From JAHFUA01 sp963733935 (GTDB lineage: Bacteria > Acidobacteriota > Terriglobia > Terriglobales > Acidobacteriaceae), in the NCBI GenBank assembly GCA_963733935.1, contig CAVTEQ010000017.1, forward strand, positions 1 through 64,000: a DNA stretch of 64,000 nucleotides, read 5' to 3'. A program made the translations under genes and the position numbers. Positions 1 to 9,833 of the stretch are shown one piece after another. Positions within the stretch are counted from its first letter, which is position 1, and each line of letters begins with the position of its first letter. Under the pieces are notes generated by a model. The model was given only the letters and a program-made list of their open reading frames with translations. It made no database searches and was not told the DNA's origin.

Positions 1-450
1 AAGCCGAATTCTGTCTGCTCGCCTTGCGGCGGGCAGGACGGCCATTCCTCTGGGCCGCACATCACTGCGCGGCTCTAGCGACCTACCCGGAGGTAAAACG
101 CGCCGAGTCAGCGCGCGGACGCCGAAGCGCCACTCCCTCCCTATTTGGTCTTGCTCCGTGTGGGGTTTGCCCTGCCCGCCCCATTACTGAGGCGGCGGTG
201 CGCTCTTACCGCACCTTTTCACCCTTACCCCGCCGTTCATGTCACCCCTGGCATTAGCACCGCGGGATCAAAGGACGGCGGGGCGGTATGTTTTCTGTGG
301 CACTTTCCGTCAACATCCCATTGAGGGATGCCGCCCGGACGTTATCCGGCACACTGCTCTGTGGAGTTCGGACTTTCCTCCCCTGCTCCCGCGCAGCCTG
401 GACGAATCCAGCGTTCGCGGGACAAGAGCGACCGTCCGGTCCGGCTGTCA
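1..450 (-). ncRNA. rnpB: RNase P RNA, bacterial type A
   Basis: Catalytic RNA of RNase P, which trims tRNA 5' leaders. Read on the minus strand, the segment has the conserved 5' core GGAGGAAAGTCCG (around 366-380), the GGTAAGGGTGAAAAGG block with the following GGTAAGAGCGCACC stem (around 196-235), and the conserved GAGCAAGACCAAATAGGG segment (around 139-160). It ends in GACAGAATTCGGCTT at the window edge. The 3' TTCGGCT can pair with AGCCGGA near position 445 to form the P1 helix, which fixes the 5' end at about 450. The 3' end lies at or just beyond position 1, so the gene may be complete or lack a few bases. Open reading frames inside this stretch are spurious. Confidence 0.95.
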
Positions 451-459
451 ACCTCCTTT

Positions 460-490
460 ATTATAGCCCCGGCATGATCAGGACCATCGT
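460..490 (-). promoter_or_regulatory. Promoter of rnpB
   Basis: On the minus strand a perfect TATAAT lies at 460-465, about ten bases before the inferred RNase P RNA 5' end. The -35 region (about 483-488) is weak and falls inside the first codons of the divergent hpnI gene. Confidence 0.6.
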
Positions 491-1629
491 TGAGATCGTG
501 GCTGCCGCCTGCGCCGCCTTCGGCGTTGTGTTCTACGTCGTCTCCATGCTGAGCGCGTGGCGCTTTGCGCGGCAAGCTCGCCCGGAAGCGAAGGCTTACC
601 CGCCAGTTTCGATCCTGAAGCCAGTGCGCGGCGCCGACCCGCACGCCTATGAGTGCTTCCGCAGCCATTGCCTGCTGGATTATCCCGACTACGAGATCAT
701 CTTCGGCGTCCATGACGTTGCTGATCCCGCGGTGCCGCTTATCGAACGGTTGAAGAGAGAATTTCCGGAGCGGCGGATCGAACTGGTTATCTGTCCGCAA
801 GAACTGGGGACCAATCGCAAGGTCAGCAATCTTATCCAGATGCTTCCCGCAGCTCACTATGATCACCTGCTGATCAACGACGGAGACATCCGGGTTCCGC
901 CTGATTATTTGCGGCGTGTTATGGCGCCGCTGGCCGATTCGACGGTCGGATTAGTCACGGCTCTATACCGCGCCATTGCCGGACACACGATCGGCTCGAA
1001 GCTGGAGGCGCTGAGCATCAGCGACTTCGCCGGCTCTGTGCTAGTGTCCTACCAGAATCAGCGCGCGTTTCACTACGGGTTCGGATCGACGTTGGCCTTC
1101 CCTCGGCAAGTGCTGGAGCAGATCGGCGGCTTCGCGGCGCTTGCCGACTATCTTGCCGATGACTATCAGCTCGCCACCCTCATCAGCCAGGCCGGATACC
1201 GCATTGTTCTCTCGGATCTGGTGGTCGAGACTGCAATGCCCGACTATTCGCTGCACGATTTTTGGAATCATCAACTGCGCTGGGCGCGCACCGTCCGCGA
1301 CGCCAGCCCGCGCCGGGAGCCTTGGGCTGGGGCTTGTCTTTGGAGTGCAGTGGGCAGCAGTGGCGGTTATCGCGGCGGCAGGCGCGGCCTGGGCCTGGAC
1401 CTTGTTTGCGCTGGCCTATGGCGCGAGGATCGCGGCGCTGCTGGTGACGGCGATTGGCGTCTGCCACGACCACGGCAATCTGCGCCGACTGTGGCTGCTT
1501 CCGATTCGCGATCTGCAGGCCGTGCTGGTGTGGGCGGCATCGTTTGCAGGCCGAAGCATCGTGTGGCGCGGCGACAGCTTCATTCTCGAACACGGACGCC
1601 TGCGGCGGATTCAACCCCGAAGGTCATAG
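474..1629 (+). CDS. hpnI: Hopanoid glycosyltransferase HpnI (one frameshift)
   Basis: Family 2/21-type membrane glycosyltransferase like HpnI, which adds N-acetylglucosamine to bacteriohopanetetrol in hopanoid side-chain synthesis. The ATG at 474 opens an N-terminal membrane helix (about residues 5-27). The conserved PVSILKPVRG, NDGDIRVPPDYL (DxD-like), ADDYQLA and HQLRWAR motifs follow in the order expected for ceramide-glucosyltransferase-like enzymes. The frame breaks near 1305-1312. Removing one C from AGCCCGCG restores DASRAGSLGLGLVFG and then C-terminal membrane helices, ending at 1629 for about 384 residues, the usual length. The start sits 9 bases from the rnpB -10 box. Other hopanoid genes are not in the window. 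Confidence 0.85.
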
Positions 1630-1779
1630 CCGCTTGGGCGCTGGCGGGTCCGGCTCGCGCACCGGAGCATTCGGTATCTGCAGATCGGGATTTTCCGGCG
1701 GATCTTCGATCGGCGGTGTATGCGGCTGGTCCGGCGGTACGGGAATATCGGGAGTCTCTGCGCTTCGCCTTCATCGTCC

Positions 1780-2599
1780 TCAATTGTCCTCCCCCGCGAC
1801 GACCTGCCCGTAGTTGAGCAGGCTGACAATAGTTACCCCGCCAACGATGTTCCCCAAGGTTGCCGGCGCGAGCCAGTGCAAGTAGTTCCCCGGGGTGGTT
1901 GCGCCGGCCAGAATGGCAGCCAGAATCTCACCGCTGGTGGCGATGCAGTGCGCGAAGTGTCCAAGGCCGACCAGATAGGTGAGCAGGTAAACCACCACGA
2001 TCTGGCCGATGGTGTAGTGGCTGGCAGTCACCATCCAGGCCACCAACGCGATCAGCCAGCCGCCGATTACGCCCGCCCAGAAGAGATGTCCGAAGCTGCC
2101 TTGCGCAGACATCAGGCCAACCGTTACCAGCGCCTTCACCGATTCCGGACGCAGCGCCCCGCTCGAGACCGTCAGGGCGGCAAAGCCAAGAGCGCCCAGG
2201 ACATTTGCCGCATAAGACTGTCCCCCACAAGCGCAAGGTGTTCAGGAGATGCTTGCGCTCATCGAGCACGAGCACCACCGGATACAAAGTATTCTCGGTG
2301 AACAGTTGCGCGCGACCGATCACCACCGCGATGAACCCCAGCGGGTAAAGCAGATTTGCCAGCACCTCCCGGGTGCCTCCAAAACCCAAGTACGTGTGCG
2401 CAACGGCGACGCCTAATCCGGTTAGCCCCATTGTCATCCCTCCGGCGAGGCCGGAGATGAACAATGCGGGCGTGGTGCGGTCCAGTTCCTCGCGCGCGTT
2501 CTTGGCGACTCCTTCCAGAATTTCGTGAGCAGTTCGGCGTTGGGTGTCCGGGGTCGCCACAACCAGCTTTGGTTTGGATGAGCGGTTCGCTACGGTCAA
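1780..2599 (-). CDS. Formate/nitrite transporter family channel (one frameshift)
   Basis: FNT-family membrane channel (FocA/NirC/YfdC group), about 272 residues after frame repair. The N-terminal part (from 2599) has a cytoplasmic AHEILEGVAKNAREELDR segment, then the TPALFISGLAGGMTMGL and LGFIAVVIGRAQLFTENTL helices typical of the family. Removing one G near 2210 joins it to ANVLGALGFAALTVSSG and the C-terminal half, with GHFAHCIATSGEIL and the final helices ending at the TGA at 1780. FNT proteins are pentameric channels for small monovalent anions. The YfdC-like N-terminus makes the substrate uncertain. It converges with hpnI across about 150 bp. Confidence 0.85.
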
Positions 2600-2701
2600 G
2601 GTGCAGCCTCCGTTCTAACAGCGCACTTGAACCGTAGATGCGTCTCCGGCGTCCGCTTCTGCCTCTGAAGAGTGAACCACTAATTTCTTTGTCTGCAGCG
2701 A

Positions 2702-2815
2702 CTAACGATTGATGCCACCCATGACGCGTACTCCACTTCCAGATATTCTTCGACGCCGTACTTTGATCCTTCGCGGCCCAGCCGGGCCTGCTTCATGCCG
2801 CCAAAGCGTTTTGCC
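2702..2815 (-). pseudogene. 3' remnant of an aldehyde dehydrogenase gene
   Basis: The minus strand reads FGGMKQARLGREGSKYG followed by VEEYLEVEY, the extreme C-terminus of a succinate-semialdehyde-type aldehyde dehydrogenase. One shift later it reads MGGINR and a TAG stop. The intact dehydrogenase in this window (33570-35030) ends with the closely similar FGGMKQSGLGREGSKYG and GGINN. Only about 38 codons remain and nothing upstream matches the rest of the enzyme, so this is a degraded duplicate or deletion scar. Confidence 0.8.
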
Positions 2816-2849
2816 GGGCTCCGGGCGAGCACCGCGTATACTCGCTGGG

Positions 2850-4049
2850 ATGAGCGGCAGCGGCCAGTCAAGGAATTGGATATATCTCTGCCATTCTCTG
2901 CTCTTCTGTACTCTTCTGTTCGGCCCGAGCGAAGTTTCGGCACAGAGTGCTGAACCCCACCACACCTTACATCCCCAGCAAACTGCGGAGAATGTCGCCG
3001 CGCGAAGAATGTCCCATCTTCGACGCGGGGTGAATCTCAGCGGATGGTTTGCCCAAGTCGGCGACCCAAAGGGCTACACCAGAGAGCACTTTATTTCGCA
3101 CACCACTTCCCGCGACCTCGCCCTCATCAAGGCGATGGGCTTCGACCACGTGCGGCTCAGCATCAACCCACGGCCTATGTTTCGGGAAGAGGAGGCAGAC
3201 GCCATTCCAAAGGAGTACCTCAATTATTTGGATGAGGCCGTGCAGACCGTTCTTGCCAACGACCTGGCGATAATCCTGGACATCCAGCCTGAACACGACT
3301 TCAAAGACAAGCTTGCCAGGGATGATGGTTTCGTCGAGCGGTTCGAGGACTTTTGGCGCGCCTTTGCGAAACACTATGGCGCGCTGGACCGGAATCTGGT
3401 TTTCTTCGAGATACTCAACGAACCGGAAGTGCAAGACCGCTACCGCTGGGCCGGCATACAGGCCAAGCTTGCAGCAGCCATCCGCGAGGGCGCGCCGCAG
3501 AACACGATCATCGCGACCGGGGCGCGTTGGTCGGCTGACGATGACCTGCTCTTCCTGGAGCCGCTGCGGGACACCAACGTAATTTACAGCTTTCATTTCT
3601 ACGAACCGCACATCTTCACCCATCAGGGAGCCGGCTGGGCGGTGGATTTCTGGCATTTCGAACGCGGGCTGGCGTACCCATCGACTCCGGAATCGGCGGA
3701 AAAAGTGGCCTCGGATGTGCCGGAAGCGGCCTACCGTCTCTACGTGATCCGCTACGGTCTCGAGCGCTGGAACAAGGCACGGATCGAAGCCGAAATCGCT
3801 CAAGTTGCGCAGTGGGCCAGAGCGCATGGGGTCCCGGTGATCTGTGACGAGTTCGGGGTGTATCGCAAATATTCCGATGCCGACTCCCGTGCGGCTTGGC
3901 TGGCCGACGTGCGCAGCTCCCTGGAGCAGCACGGTATGGGATGGACATTGTGGGATTATTCCGGCGGTTTCGGAGTCGTCGCCAAGACGGACGGTGCGGC
4001 CGTTCCAGACGAACCCATTTTGCGCGCATTAGGCTTAAGAACGCCGTAG
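2850..4049 (+). CDS. Secreted glycoside hydrolase family 5 (cellulase-like)
   Basis: Exported (beta/alpha)8-barrel glycosidase of the GH5 superfamily. The chosen ATG (2850) gives an N-terminal signal peptide with core WIYLCHSLLFCTLLFG and likely cleavage after VSA. The frame opens upstream at 2709, but that extension overlaps the aldehyde dehydrogenase remnant and has no leader character. Family landmarks: GVNLSGWF near the mature start, DHVRLSINPR, FEILNEPE with the acid/base Glu, SFHFYEPH, and VICDEFGVYRKY with the nucleophile Glu, then WTLWDYSGGFG. The substrate is probably a beta-1,4-linked glucan or mannan, which sequence alone cannot settle. The cupin gene follows 32 bases downstream. 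Confidence 0.85.
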   Translation: MSGSGQSRNWIYLCHSLLFCTLLFGPSEVSAQSAEPHHTLHPQQTAENVAARRMSHLRRGVNLSGWFAQVGDPKGYTREHFISHTTSRDLALIKAMGFDHVRLSINPRPMFREEEADAIPKEYLNYLDEAVQTVLANDLAIILDIQPEHDFKDKLARDDGFVERFEDFWRAFAKHYGALDRNLVFFEILNEPEVQDRYRWAGIQAKLAAAIREGAPQNTIIATGARWSADDDLLFLEPLRDTNVIYSFHFYEPHIFTHQGAGWAVDFWHFERGLAYPSTPESAEKVASDVPEAAYRLYVIRYGLERWNKARIEAEIAQVAQWARAHGVPVICDEFGVYRKYSDADSRAAWLADVRSSLEQHGMGWTLWDYSGGFGVVAKTDGAAVPDEPILRALGLRTP

Positions 4050-4081
4050 CATTGCAGAAATCGCGAACAGGAGCAATTGAT

Positions 4082-4462
4082 ATGGCACACCACAAATACA
4101 TCCCCTGGAAATCGGTAGAGCTTGAGGATCTGAATCCTCTGCTGCAGCGGCAGTTCATTGTCAGTGAAAGTGTGATGGTCGCGCGCGTCCTTCTGAAGAA
4201 AGGGTGCGTAGTCCCGCTCCATAGCCACCACAATGAGCAGGTCACCTACATTCTGGAAGGCGCTTTGAAGTTCACGCTGAACGGCGAGGAAGTGGTTGTG
4301 CGTGCCGGCGAAGTGCTCTGTATTCCTCCCAATGTGCCGCACGATGCGGTCGCTCTCGAAGACACAGTTGATCTCGACATCTTCACTCCTCCACGGGAGG
4401 ATTGGATCGGCAAGACCGACGCTTACCTTCGCGGAGCCCAACCCATTCCAACTCCGCGATAA
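4082..4462 (+). CDS. Small cupin-domain protein
   Basis: Single-domain cupin of 126 residues. Motif 1 is VPLHSHHNEQVTYILEG, with the His-x-His and Glu metal ligands. Motif 2 is PPNVPHDAVALED, with the third His. Such one-domain cupins bind a divalent metal and include sugar isomerases, dioxygenases and sensory proteins, so no specific reaction can be assigned. The ATG at 4082 follows an AGGAGC ribosome-binding site at 4068-4073. It could share a transcript with the upstream glycosidase. Confidence 0.8.
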   Translation: MAHHKYIPWKSVELEDLNPLLQRQFIVSESVMVARVLLKKGCVVPLHSHHNEQVTYILEGALKFTLNGEEVVVRAGEVLCIPPNVPHDAVALEDTVDLDIFTPPREDWIGKTDAYLRGAQPIPTPR

Positions 4463-4486
4463 TTGTTAGGTAAAATGTGAGCGGAC

Positions 4487-6159
4487 ATGCCCGATCCAAG
4501 CAATCCAGACTCCCCGCCTGCCTCTGAGACCGAAGAATCGTTCGACAACATTCTTTCGCGCTACGAGAAGAGCCACGCGCACCAGGCTGAAGGCAGAAAA
4601 CAAATCGAAGGGACCATCATCTCCGTCTCCGGCGAATCGGTTTATGTCGATATCGGCTTCAAGACCGAAGGCATTCTGCCGCTGTCCGCTTTCGCCGGCC
4701 GGGAAGTAAAGCCCGGCGACACGATCCCGGTTTCGGTCACGGGCCGCGATCCCGAAGGGTATTACCAGCTCTCCCGTTCCCTGACCGCGCGGCCCCGCGA
4801 CTGGTCGGCGCTGGAGCAAGCTTTCGCCGACAAGGCCGCGATCGTGGGCACGGTGACGGGCGTCATCAAGGGTGGCCTGAGCGTGGATGTCGGGGTGCGC
4901 GCGTTCCTGCCTGCCTCGCGCAGCGGAGTTCGCGATGCCGCCGAGATGGAAAAGCTGGTAGGGCAGGAGATCCGTTGCCGCATCACCAAGCTCGACGTCG
5001 CCGACGAAGACGTGGTGGTGGATCGCCGGGCGCTTCTCGAAGAGGAAGAGCGCGGCATCAAGCAGCGCCGTTATTCCGAGGTCAAGGAAGGCGAGACGGT
5101 CACCGGCGTGGTCCGCAGCCTGACCGACTACGGAGCGTTCGTGGATATCGGCGGAGTGGACGGCCTGCTGCACGTCGGTGACATGTCTTGGAGCCGCATC
5201 GATAAACCGTCCGACGTGCTCTCGCCAGGGCAGCAGATCGAAGCCAAAGTTTTGAAGGTCGATGCCAGAGAAGCAGCGCATCTCGCTGGGCATGAAACAG
5301 CTTCAGCCGGATCCGTGGAGCTCTGCCGCCGATAGATATAAGGTGGGCGAGCGCGTGCGCGGTACGGTGGCGCGCGTCGCCGAGTTTGGAGCGTTTGTGG
5401 AGCTGGAGCCGGGAATCGAAGGCCTGGTGCACGTTTCCGAGATGTCATGGTCGAGGAAACTCAAGAATGCCAGCACAATCGTTAAGCCGGGCGAGACAGT
5501 GGAAGTGGTGGTGCTGGGAGTGAACGCGGCGGAACGCCGCATCTCGCTCGGTCTGAAACAAGCGCTGGGTGATCCCTGGGCCGAGGCCGCCGAGCGGTTC
5601 CCGGTCGGTGCGGTGGTGGAAGGACCGGTCACCAGCCTCACCAACTTCGGGGCCTTCGTGCAACTCGCAGAAGGCGTGGATGGCATGATCCATATCGGCG
5701 ACATCAGCGCCGAGAAGCGCATCCGTCATCCGCGAGAAGTGCTGCGAGTTGGACGAGACCGTCAGGGCCCAGGTGCTCGCCCTCGACAAGACCAAGCGGC
5801 AACTGCGACTGGGCATGAAGCAACTGCTGCCCACGGGATGGGATGACTACATCGCCGAACACAAACCAGGGGATGTGGTAACCGGCCGCATCATTGAGCT
5901 TTCAGGAGCGCAGGCGGCGGTGGAGCTCGGTGAGGGCGTTCGGGGCACCTGCCGGATCGGTGCGCGTCAACCTGCGCCCGAAGAGAGCAAGACGGGAGCG
6001 AAGGCGGATCTGTCCTCGCTGAGTTCCATGCTGCAGGCACGCTGGAAGGGCGGCGCTAGCCGGTCTGCGCCCGATGAAATCCACACGGGGCAGATTCGCA
6101 GCTTTCGGATAGCCAGCCTGGACCCGGTCGGGAAGCACATTGAGTTGGAGCTGGCCTAG
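4487..6159 (+). CDS. rpsA: Ribosomal protein S1-like RNA-binding protein (two frameshifts)
   Basis: Tandem S1/OB-fold RNA-binding protein of about 556 residues, matching bacterial ribosomal protein S1. After an acidic N-terminus (SETEESFDNILSRYEKSHA) come repeated S1 domains recognisable by GTIISVSGESVYVDIGFK, GVVRSLTDYGAFVDIGGVDG, GTVARVAEFGAFVELEPG and VTSLTNFGAFVQLAEGVDG, each followed by an HxGD/HVSEMSW-type motif. Two single-base insertions, near 5263 and 5745, split the frame. Removing one base at each joins KVD to PEKQRISLGMKQ, and REVLR to LDETVRAQVLALD. S1 helps mRNA bind the 30S subunit. A second genomic S1 copy cannot be excluded. Confidence 0.85.
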
Positions 6160-6203
6160 AGCTCGGTCTGTCTTTACCTGAGAATGAACCGCATCGCTTG
6201 AGT

Positions 6204-7457
6204 TCAGTTTGAGGGCTGGTGACTTGAAAGCTGGAAAACCTGGACGCGAAGATTGCGCGTATCAGCCACGTAAATGCGGTCGGTTGAGTCGATCCACAAT
6301 CCCGTCGGGAAATTGAACTCACCCATTTTAAAACCCGTGCTTCCGAAGGATTTCATCAGGGATCCTTCACGGTTGTAGACCTTGACCACGGATGCATCTG
6401 CGAAGCTCACATAAATGTTGCCCTCGTGGTCTACGCCCAAACCAAGATCTTGCGACATGGGTACTTCAGAAAGGCTCACTCTCTGAAGTAGCTTACATTG
6501 CAGATTCATGATCTGAACTCGCATGCCATCCATGTCGAGAATAAGAAGTTCTTCTAGCTCCAAACAAGACTCGGACAGCAAAATTCATCCGCAATCCCCT
6601 ATCAATCTGCCGATCCGGTTGAGGATCTTGCCCGCCAGGTCGAGCATCAGTACACGAGAGCCATCGAGAACGTACAAATGACTAGCTGTCCGGTCGATGG
6701 CAATGCTGGTTGGATGGTGGAATAAGCCTTCACCACCGCCCAGATCACCGATAGAACGGAGGAATGTCCCGTCGGGTCCGTAGAGCAAGACAATTCCGCG
6801 TTCCGAATCTGCGACGTAAATATTGTTGTCAGCATCGACCGCTACGCCGCTCGGCACTTGGAGACGGCGGCCCTCCCCGCCGACAATGCGAAAAGACTTT
6901 CCGGCCTTAGTGTCAAGGACGTGAACGGCAAGCAGTGCCGGATCGCTAACAATGAGGCGCCCGTTCGCGTCGGCCGTAATGTAACGGGGGCCTCGCAGGA
7001 CCGTCTCTCGGCCGAAAACGGCTCGTAGGATTTCGTCGCGAGCTCCAGCGATAACGCTATGTCCTTTAAGTGCAGCCACGGCATGCCGGGGCGGCTCGAA
7101 GTTCTCGACAATCCTTTCGTTGGGACCGACTTCAGGCAAAGGCCGACCTTCCGAGGGCCTTGCGCAAGACCCCGCCGACGCGGTTCGCTCGGGAAAAAGG
7201 CGGTTGAGTCTTGATATGGCTCGAAACTTGCCATCGGCACAGTACGAGCCCAAGTACTTGACTTCGTGTTGAGTTCCAAAGTTCCCTTTGGGCAAGAGTC
7301 GTACTGCCACCCGGGGTTCGGGAAGCCCCACCAGTCACGGCTGCGCACTGCCGGTATTACCCACTTCCATCAGATTTTGGCCTAGTCCGTTGGCGGCGAG
7401 CAATAGCGACCATAGCGCCCAAGCCGTAAACGGGCGGACAGCGAACAGCAGTTTCAT
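6204..7457 (-). pseudogene. Decayed secreted NHL-repeat protein
   Basis: The ATG at 7457 begins a clear signal peptide (MKLLFAVRPFTAWALWSLLL). The same frame then continues through NHL beta-propeller repeats: SGVAVDADNNIYVADSERG, PTSIAIDRTASHLYVLDG, LGVDHEGNIYVSF and FPTGLWIDSTDRIYVADTR. Two TGA codons interrupt it without any net frame change: one after GSAQP (about 7337) and one at 6585-6587. Restored, it would be about 417 residues, and it resembles the NHL proteins at 9833 and 15532. Around the second stop, DEFCCPSL in another frame resembles the EFNFPTEL of the 15532 copy, so compensating indels are an alternative. It is transcribed away from the cytochrome cluster. Confidence 0.75.
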
Positions 7458-7742
7458 GGCGGCCCTCGCTAGACTCTTCGCTACCTAGAACCGGGAAACT
7501 GAGCAACAGCCCTCGTGCATCAGTTCGAGCTGCGGGAGAGGTTGATCGGGGGAGAAATGTCTTCAGATACTCTCTGTCCAATTAGGGGAGGCAGCACCGA
7601 CAACTGCTGGGGCGCAATTGCTCTGTTTGCTCTGGGGGAGAAACGCGAAGCGCGTCGGCAAAATAGCCCACGCGACCTCTGCACCGGCCTAGAAAAATCC
7701 GGGGAGGATGATCCTTTATATCCAGATATGAAGACGCCCTGC

Positions 7743-7758
7743 AGTGATGAGTGTCACT
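7743..7758. promoter_or_regulatory. CRP/FNR-family-like palindrome A
   Basis: AGTGA-N6-TCACT, a perfectly symmetrical variant of the TGTGA-N6-TCACA consensus (one change per half-site), about 600 bp before the 16-haem cytochrome gene. Confidence 0.35.
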
Positions 7759-8008
7759 TTGGGGTGTGACACAGCCGAACTGCGCCAACTCTCTGCAGAA
7801 GACCATTTGCCTACTGACAACAACATGGAGAACCAGGGCAGAACCGCGTCTCCGTTTTCCCGCAGCGCGCGGAAATAGAGAAAATGCTTTTGCAGTCGTG
7901 ACTGGGCAGGACTTCGTCTGCGCAGTGGTTCTCCCAATCAGTTCCTCACCAGCCAGCACCGTCATTTCAATCCAGCATCTGGAGCATCTCCTCGATGAGA
8001 GGAAGTTT

Positions 8009-8024
8009 AGTGACTTCCGTCACA
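8009..8024. promoter_or_regulatory. CRP/FNR-family-like palindrome B
   Basis: AGTGA-CTTCCG-TCACA matches 9 of 10 consensus positions of a CRP-type site. It lies about 330 bp upstream of the first cytochrome gene. Confidence 0.45.
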
Positions 8025-8129
8025 TTGACATGTGCCCCGAGACACTTACCCGTTTCCAGCCCCTACATAGAGTCGATCAGCGTGGAGAGTGGAACGCGGC
8101 GGTTCTCCCTATCAGAGGTCACAGTGACT

Positions 8130-8145
8130 TGTGAGGAGCATCACG
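8130..8145. promoter_or_regulatory. CRP/FNR-family-like palindrome C
   Basis: TGTGA-GGAGCA-TCACG matches 9 of 10 consensus positions. It lies about 205 bp upstream of the cytochrome start codon. A further TGTGA-TT-TCACA dyad with non-standard spacing lies at 8174-8185. Confidence 0.45.
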
Positions 8146-8349
8146 GCGAATGTCAAGGACAAGCACCAAAGTGTGTGATTTCACAGGCGCCGTTGTGGGA
8201 ATTGTCCCAGACTGGAGCGCAATCCTCGGGAGGCTTAGATTGGCTGCCAACAAGTCACGTATTTTCAGCAGCTTGGAAATTAGAGGACGGCGGGTCCCTC
8301 CCTGCAGCGGCGGTTACTAGCGTGCCTAGACAGATGGGTTGAGGTTGAT

Positions 8350-9833
8350 GTGAGGGGCCTATCCACAACTCGTTTCGCGAAGAATCTTGCCGGATGGCTG
8401 CTTCTGGCAGCCGCCCTGGCCGTGCCCGCCATGGCCAAGCAGCATCCGGTGCCGCTCGACCCCAAGACCGATTCGGCCAAGTGCATCGAGTGCCACGCCG
8501 ACAAAGCCAAAGGCAAAAATGTTCACACCGCCATCGCAACCGGGTGCACGAGTTGTCACGAGATCCGCACAAATAAGGACGTTACCCGCATCAAGCTGAT
8601 CACCACCACTCCCGTCAAGCTGTGCCTGCAGTGCCACAGTGATAAGGACGCAGCCCAGAACAAGGGACACGTTCACAGCCCGGCGGTTCGCGATTGCCTC
8701 AAGTGCCACGATCCCCACGTTTCCGACAATAAGAATCAGTTGTTGAAGCCCACCTCGGGCGCCGGCAAGAAAGACAACCTCTGCCTGCAATGCCACGACA
8801 TGGGCCTGAACACTCCGGCCAAGGGCAGCCGCCACGCCGCGCTGGATACGGGCTGCGACAGCCTGCCACGTCACCCACAAAGTAGGTGACCCGAGCAAGC
8901 GCGAGTTCGCCAAGCACCTGACCAAGAACGCCCCGCAACTCTGCATCGACTGCCACGATCCCAAGGACGCCAGCCTCGTCAAGGCGCACCAGAACCAGCC
9001 TTTCGAGAAGGCCGACTGCCTGACCTGCCACGATCCGCACCAGTCGCGCTCGCCGAAGCTGATGCAGGCTTTTCAGCACAATCCCTTCGAGTCGAAGTCG
9101 TGCGATAGCTGCCACCAGCCCGCGAAAGACGGCAAGGTCGTCCTGACCCAGGCCAGCGCCAAGGCGCTCTGCGTCACCTGCCACTCGGATAAGGCCGAGC
9201 AGATTGAGAAGGCCAAGGTCCAGCATCCGGGCGCCGCCGGAGACTGCACCGATTGCCACAACCCGCACGCCGGCAAGACGCCGGGCTTCCCCAAGCCCGA
9301 TGCGGTCTCGGCTTGCCTGGGCTGCCACAGCGATCAGGCGGAACAGTTCAAGAAGGCGCACCTGCACCAGCCCGCGTTTGAGCAAGGCTGCTCGACATGC
9401 CACGAGCCGCACGGCGGCGACGAACCAGCACCTGCTGCGCACCGCCAGCGTCAATGCGCTGTGCCTGGAGTGCCACGGCCCGGAGCGCAGTCCGGGCAAG
9501 CTGGAAAACGAACACGTGCTGACCATCTTCGACGGCAAAGTGAAGCTGCCGGAGGACTACTTCAAAGCTCGCCGCGTGCCGGTGCTGCCGCTTGAGTATG
9601 GCGTCGGTCATCCCACCGAGCGCCACCCCATTTCCGATGTCCGGAACCTGGTCACCAAGGCAGTGACGCCCATGAACTGCCTGACCTGCCATCAGCCACA
9701 CGCCGGGTCGGACAACGGAATGCTGGTCAAGGACCAGCAGCCCAACATGGCGTTCTGCAAGACCTGCCACAACAATCCTTTGGATCTGAAGGCCATGGAA
9801 GCCGGAGGCAAATTCGGCGGAGGCAAACGGTGA
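8350..9833 (+). CDS. Exported 16-haem c-type cytochrome (two frameshifts)
   Basis: Multihaem cytochrome of about 493 residues. The GTG at 8350, preceded by GAGG, starts a Sec signal peptide (core AGWLLLAAALAVPAMA). Sixteen CxxCH motifs follow, including CIECH, CTSCH, CLQCH, CLKCH, CIDCH, CLTCH, CTDCH, CSTCH, CLECH and CKTCH, many in CxxCHDPH doubled-CXXCH arrangement. Two one-base insertions break the frame. Removing a C near 8862 restores CDSCH inside the sixth haem site, and removing a G near 9422 joins EPHGGD to NQHLLRTASVNALCLECH. It is probably a periplasmic or outer-surface electron carrier. It overlaps the next gene as TGATG, so the two are likely translationally coupled. Confidence 0.9.

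Larger units (their letters stand above)
7458..8349. other. Long non-coding region upstream of the cytochrome cluster
   Basis: About 890 bp separate the divergent NHL pseudogene and the first cytochrome gene. Several frames are open (for example 7751-8134 plus and 7582-7965 minus), but none has a recognisable domain, signal peptide or convincing ribosome-binding site. The region does contain several TGTGA-N6-TCACA-like palindromes (listed separately) and a GTGTCAC/GTGACAC inverted repeat at 7751-7772. It most likely serves as a large regulatory region. Confidence 0.5.

Noticed and set aside
288..473. Upstream extension of hpnI through the RNase P RNA gene
   Set aside because: The stretch lies in the well-conserved RNase P RNA, and the family N-terminus begins at the ATG at 474.
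2709..2849. Longer N-terminus for the GH5 glycosidase
   Set aside because: It overlaps the aldehyde dehydrogenase remnant and lacks leader features, whereas the ATG at 2850 begins a normal signal peptide.
6585..6587. TGA as selenocysteine or another recoded amino acid in the NHL gene
   Set aside because: TGA ends many other genes here, the context is not a Cys position in related repeats, and no SECIS-like element is evident. Decay or error is simpler.
7751..8134. Possible small gene in the leader of the cytochrome cluster
   Set aside because: No ribosome-binding site, signal peptide or recognisable domain, and overlapping frames on both strands are equally open, as expected for high-GC non-coding DNA.
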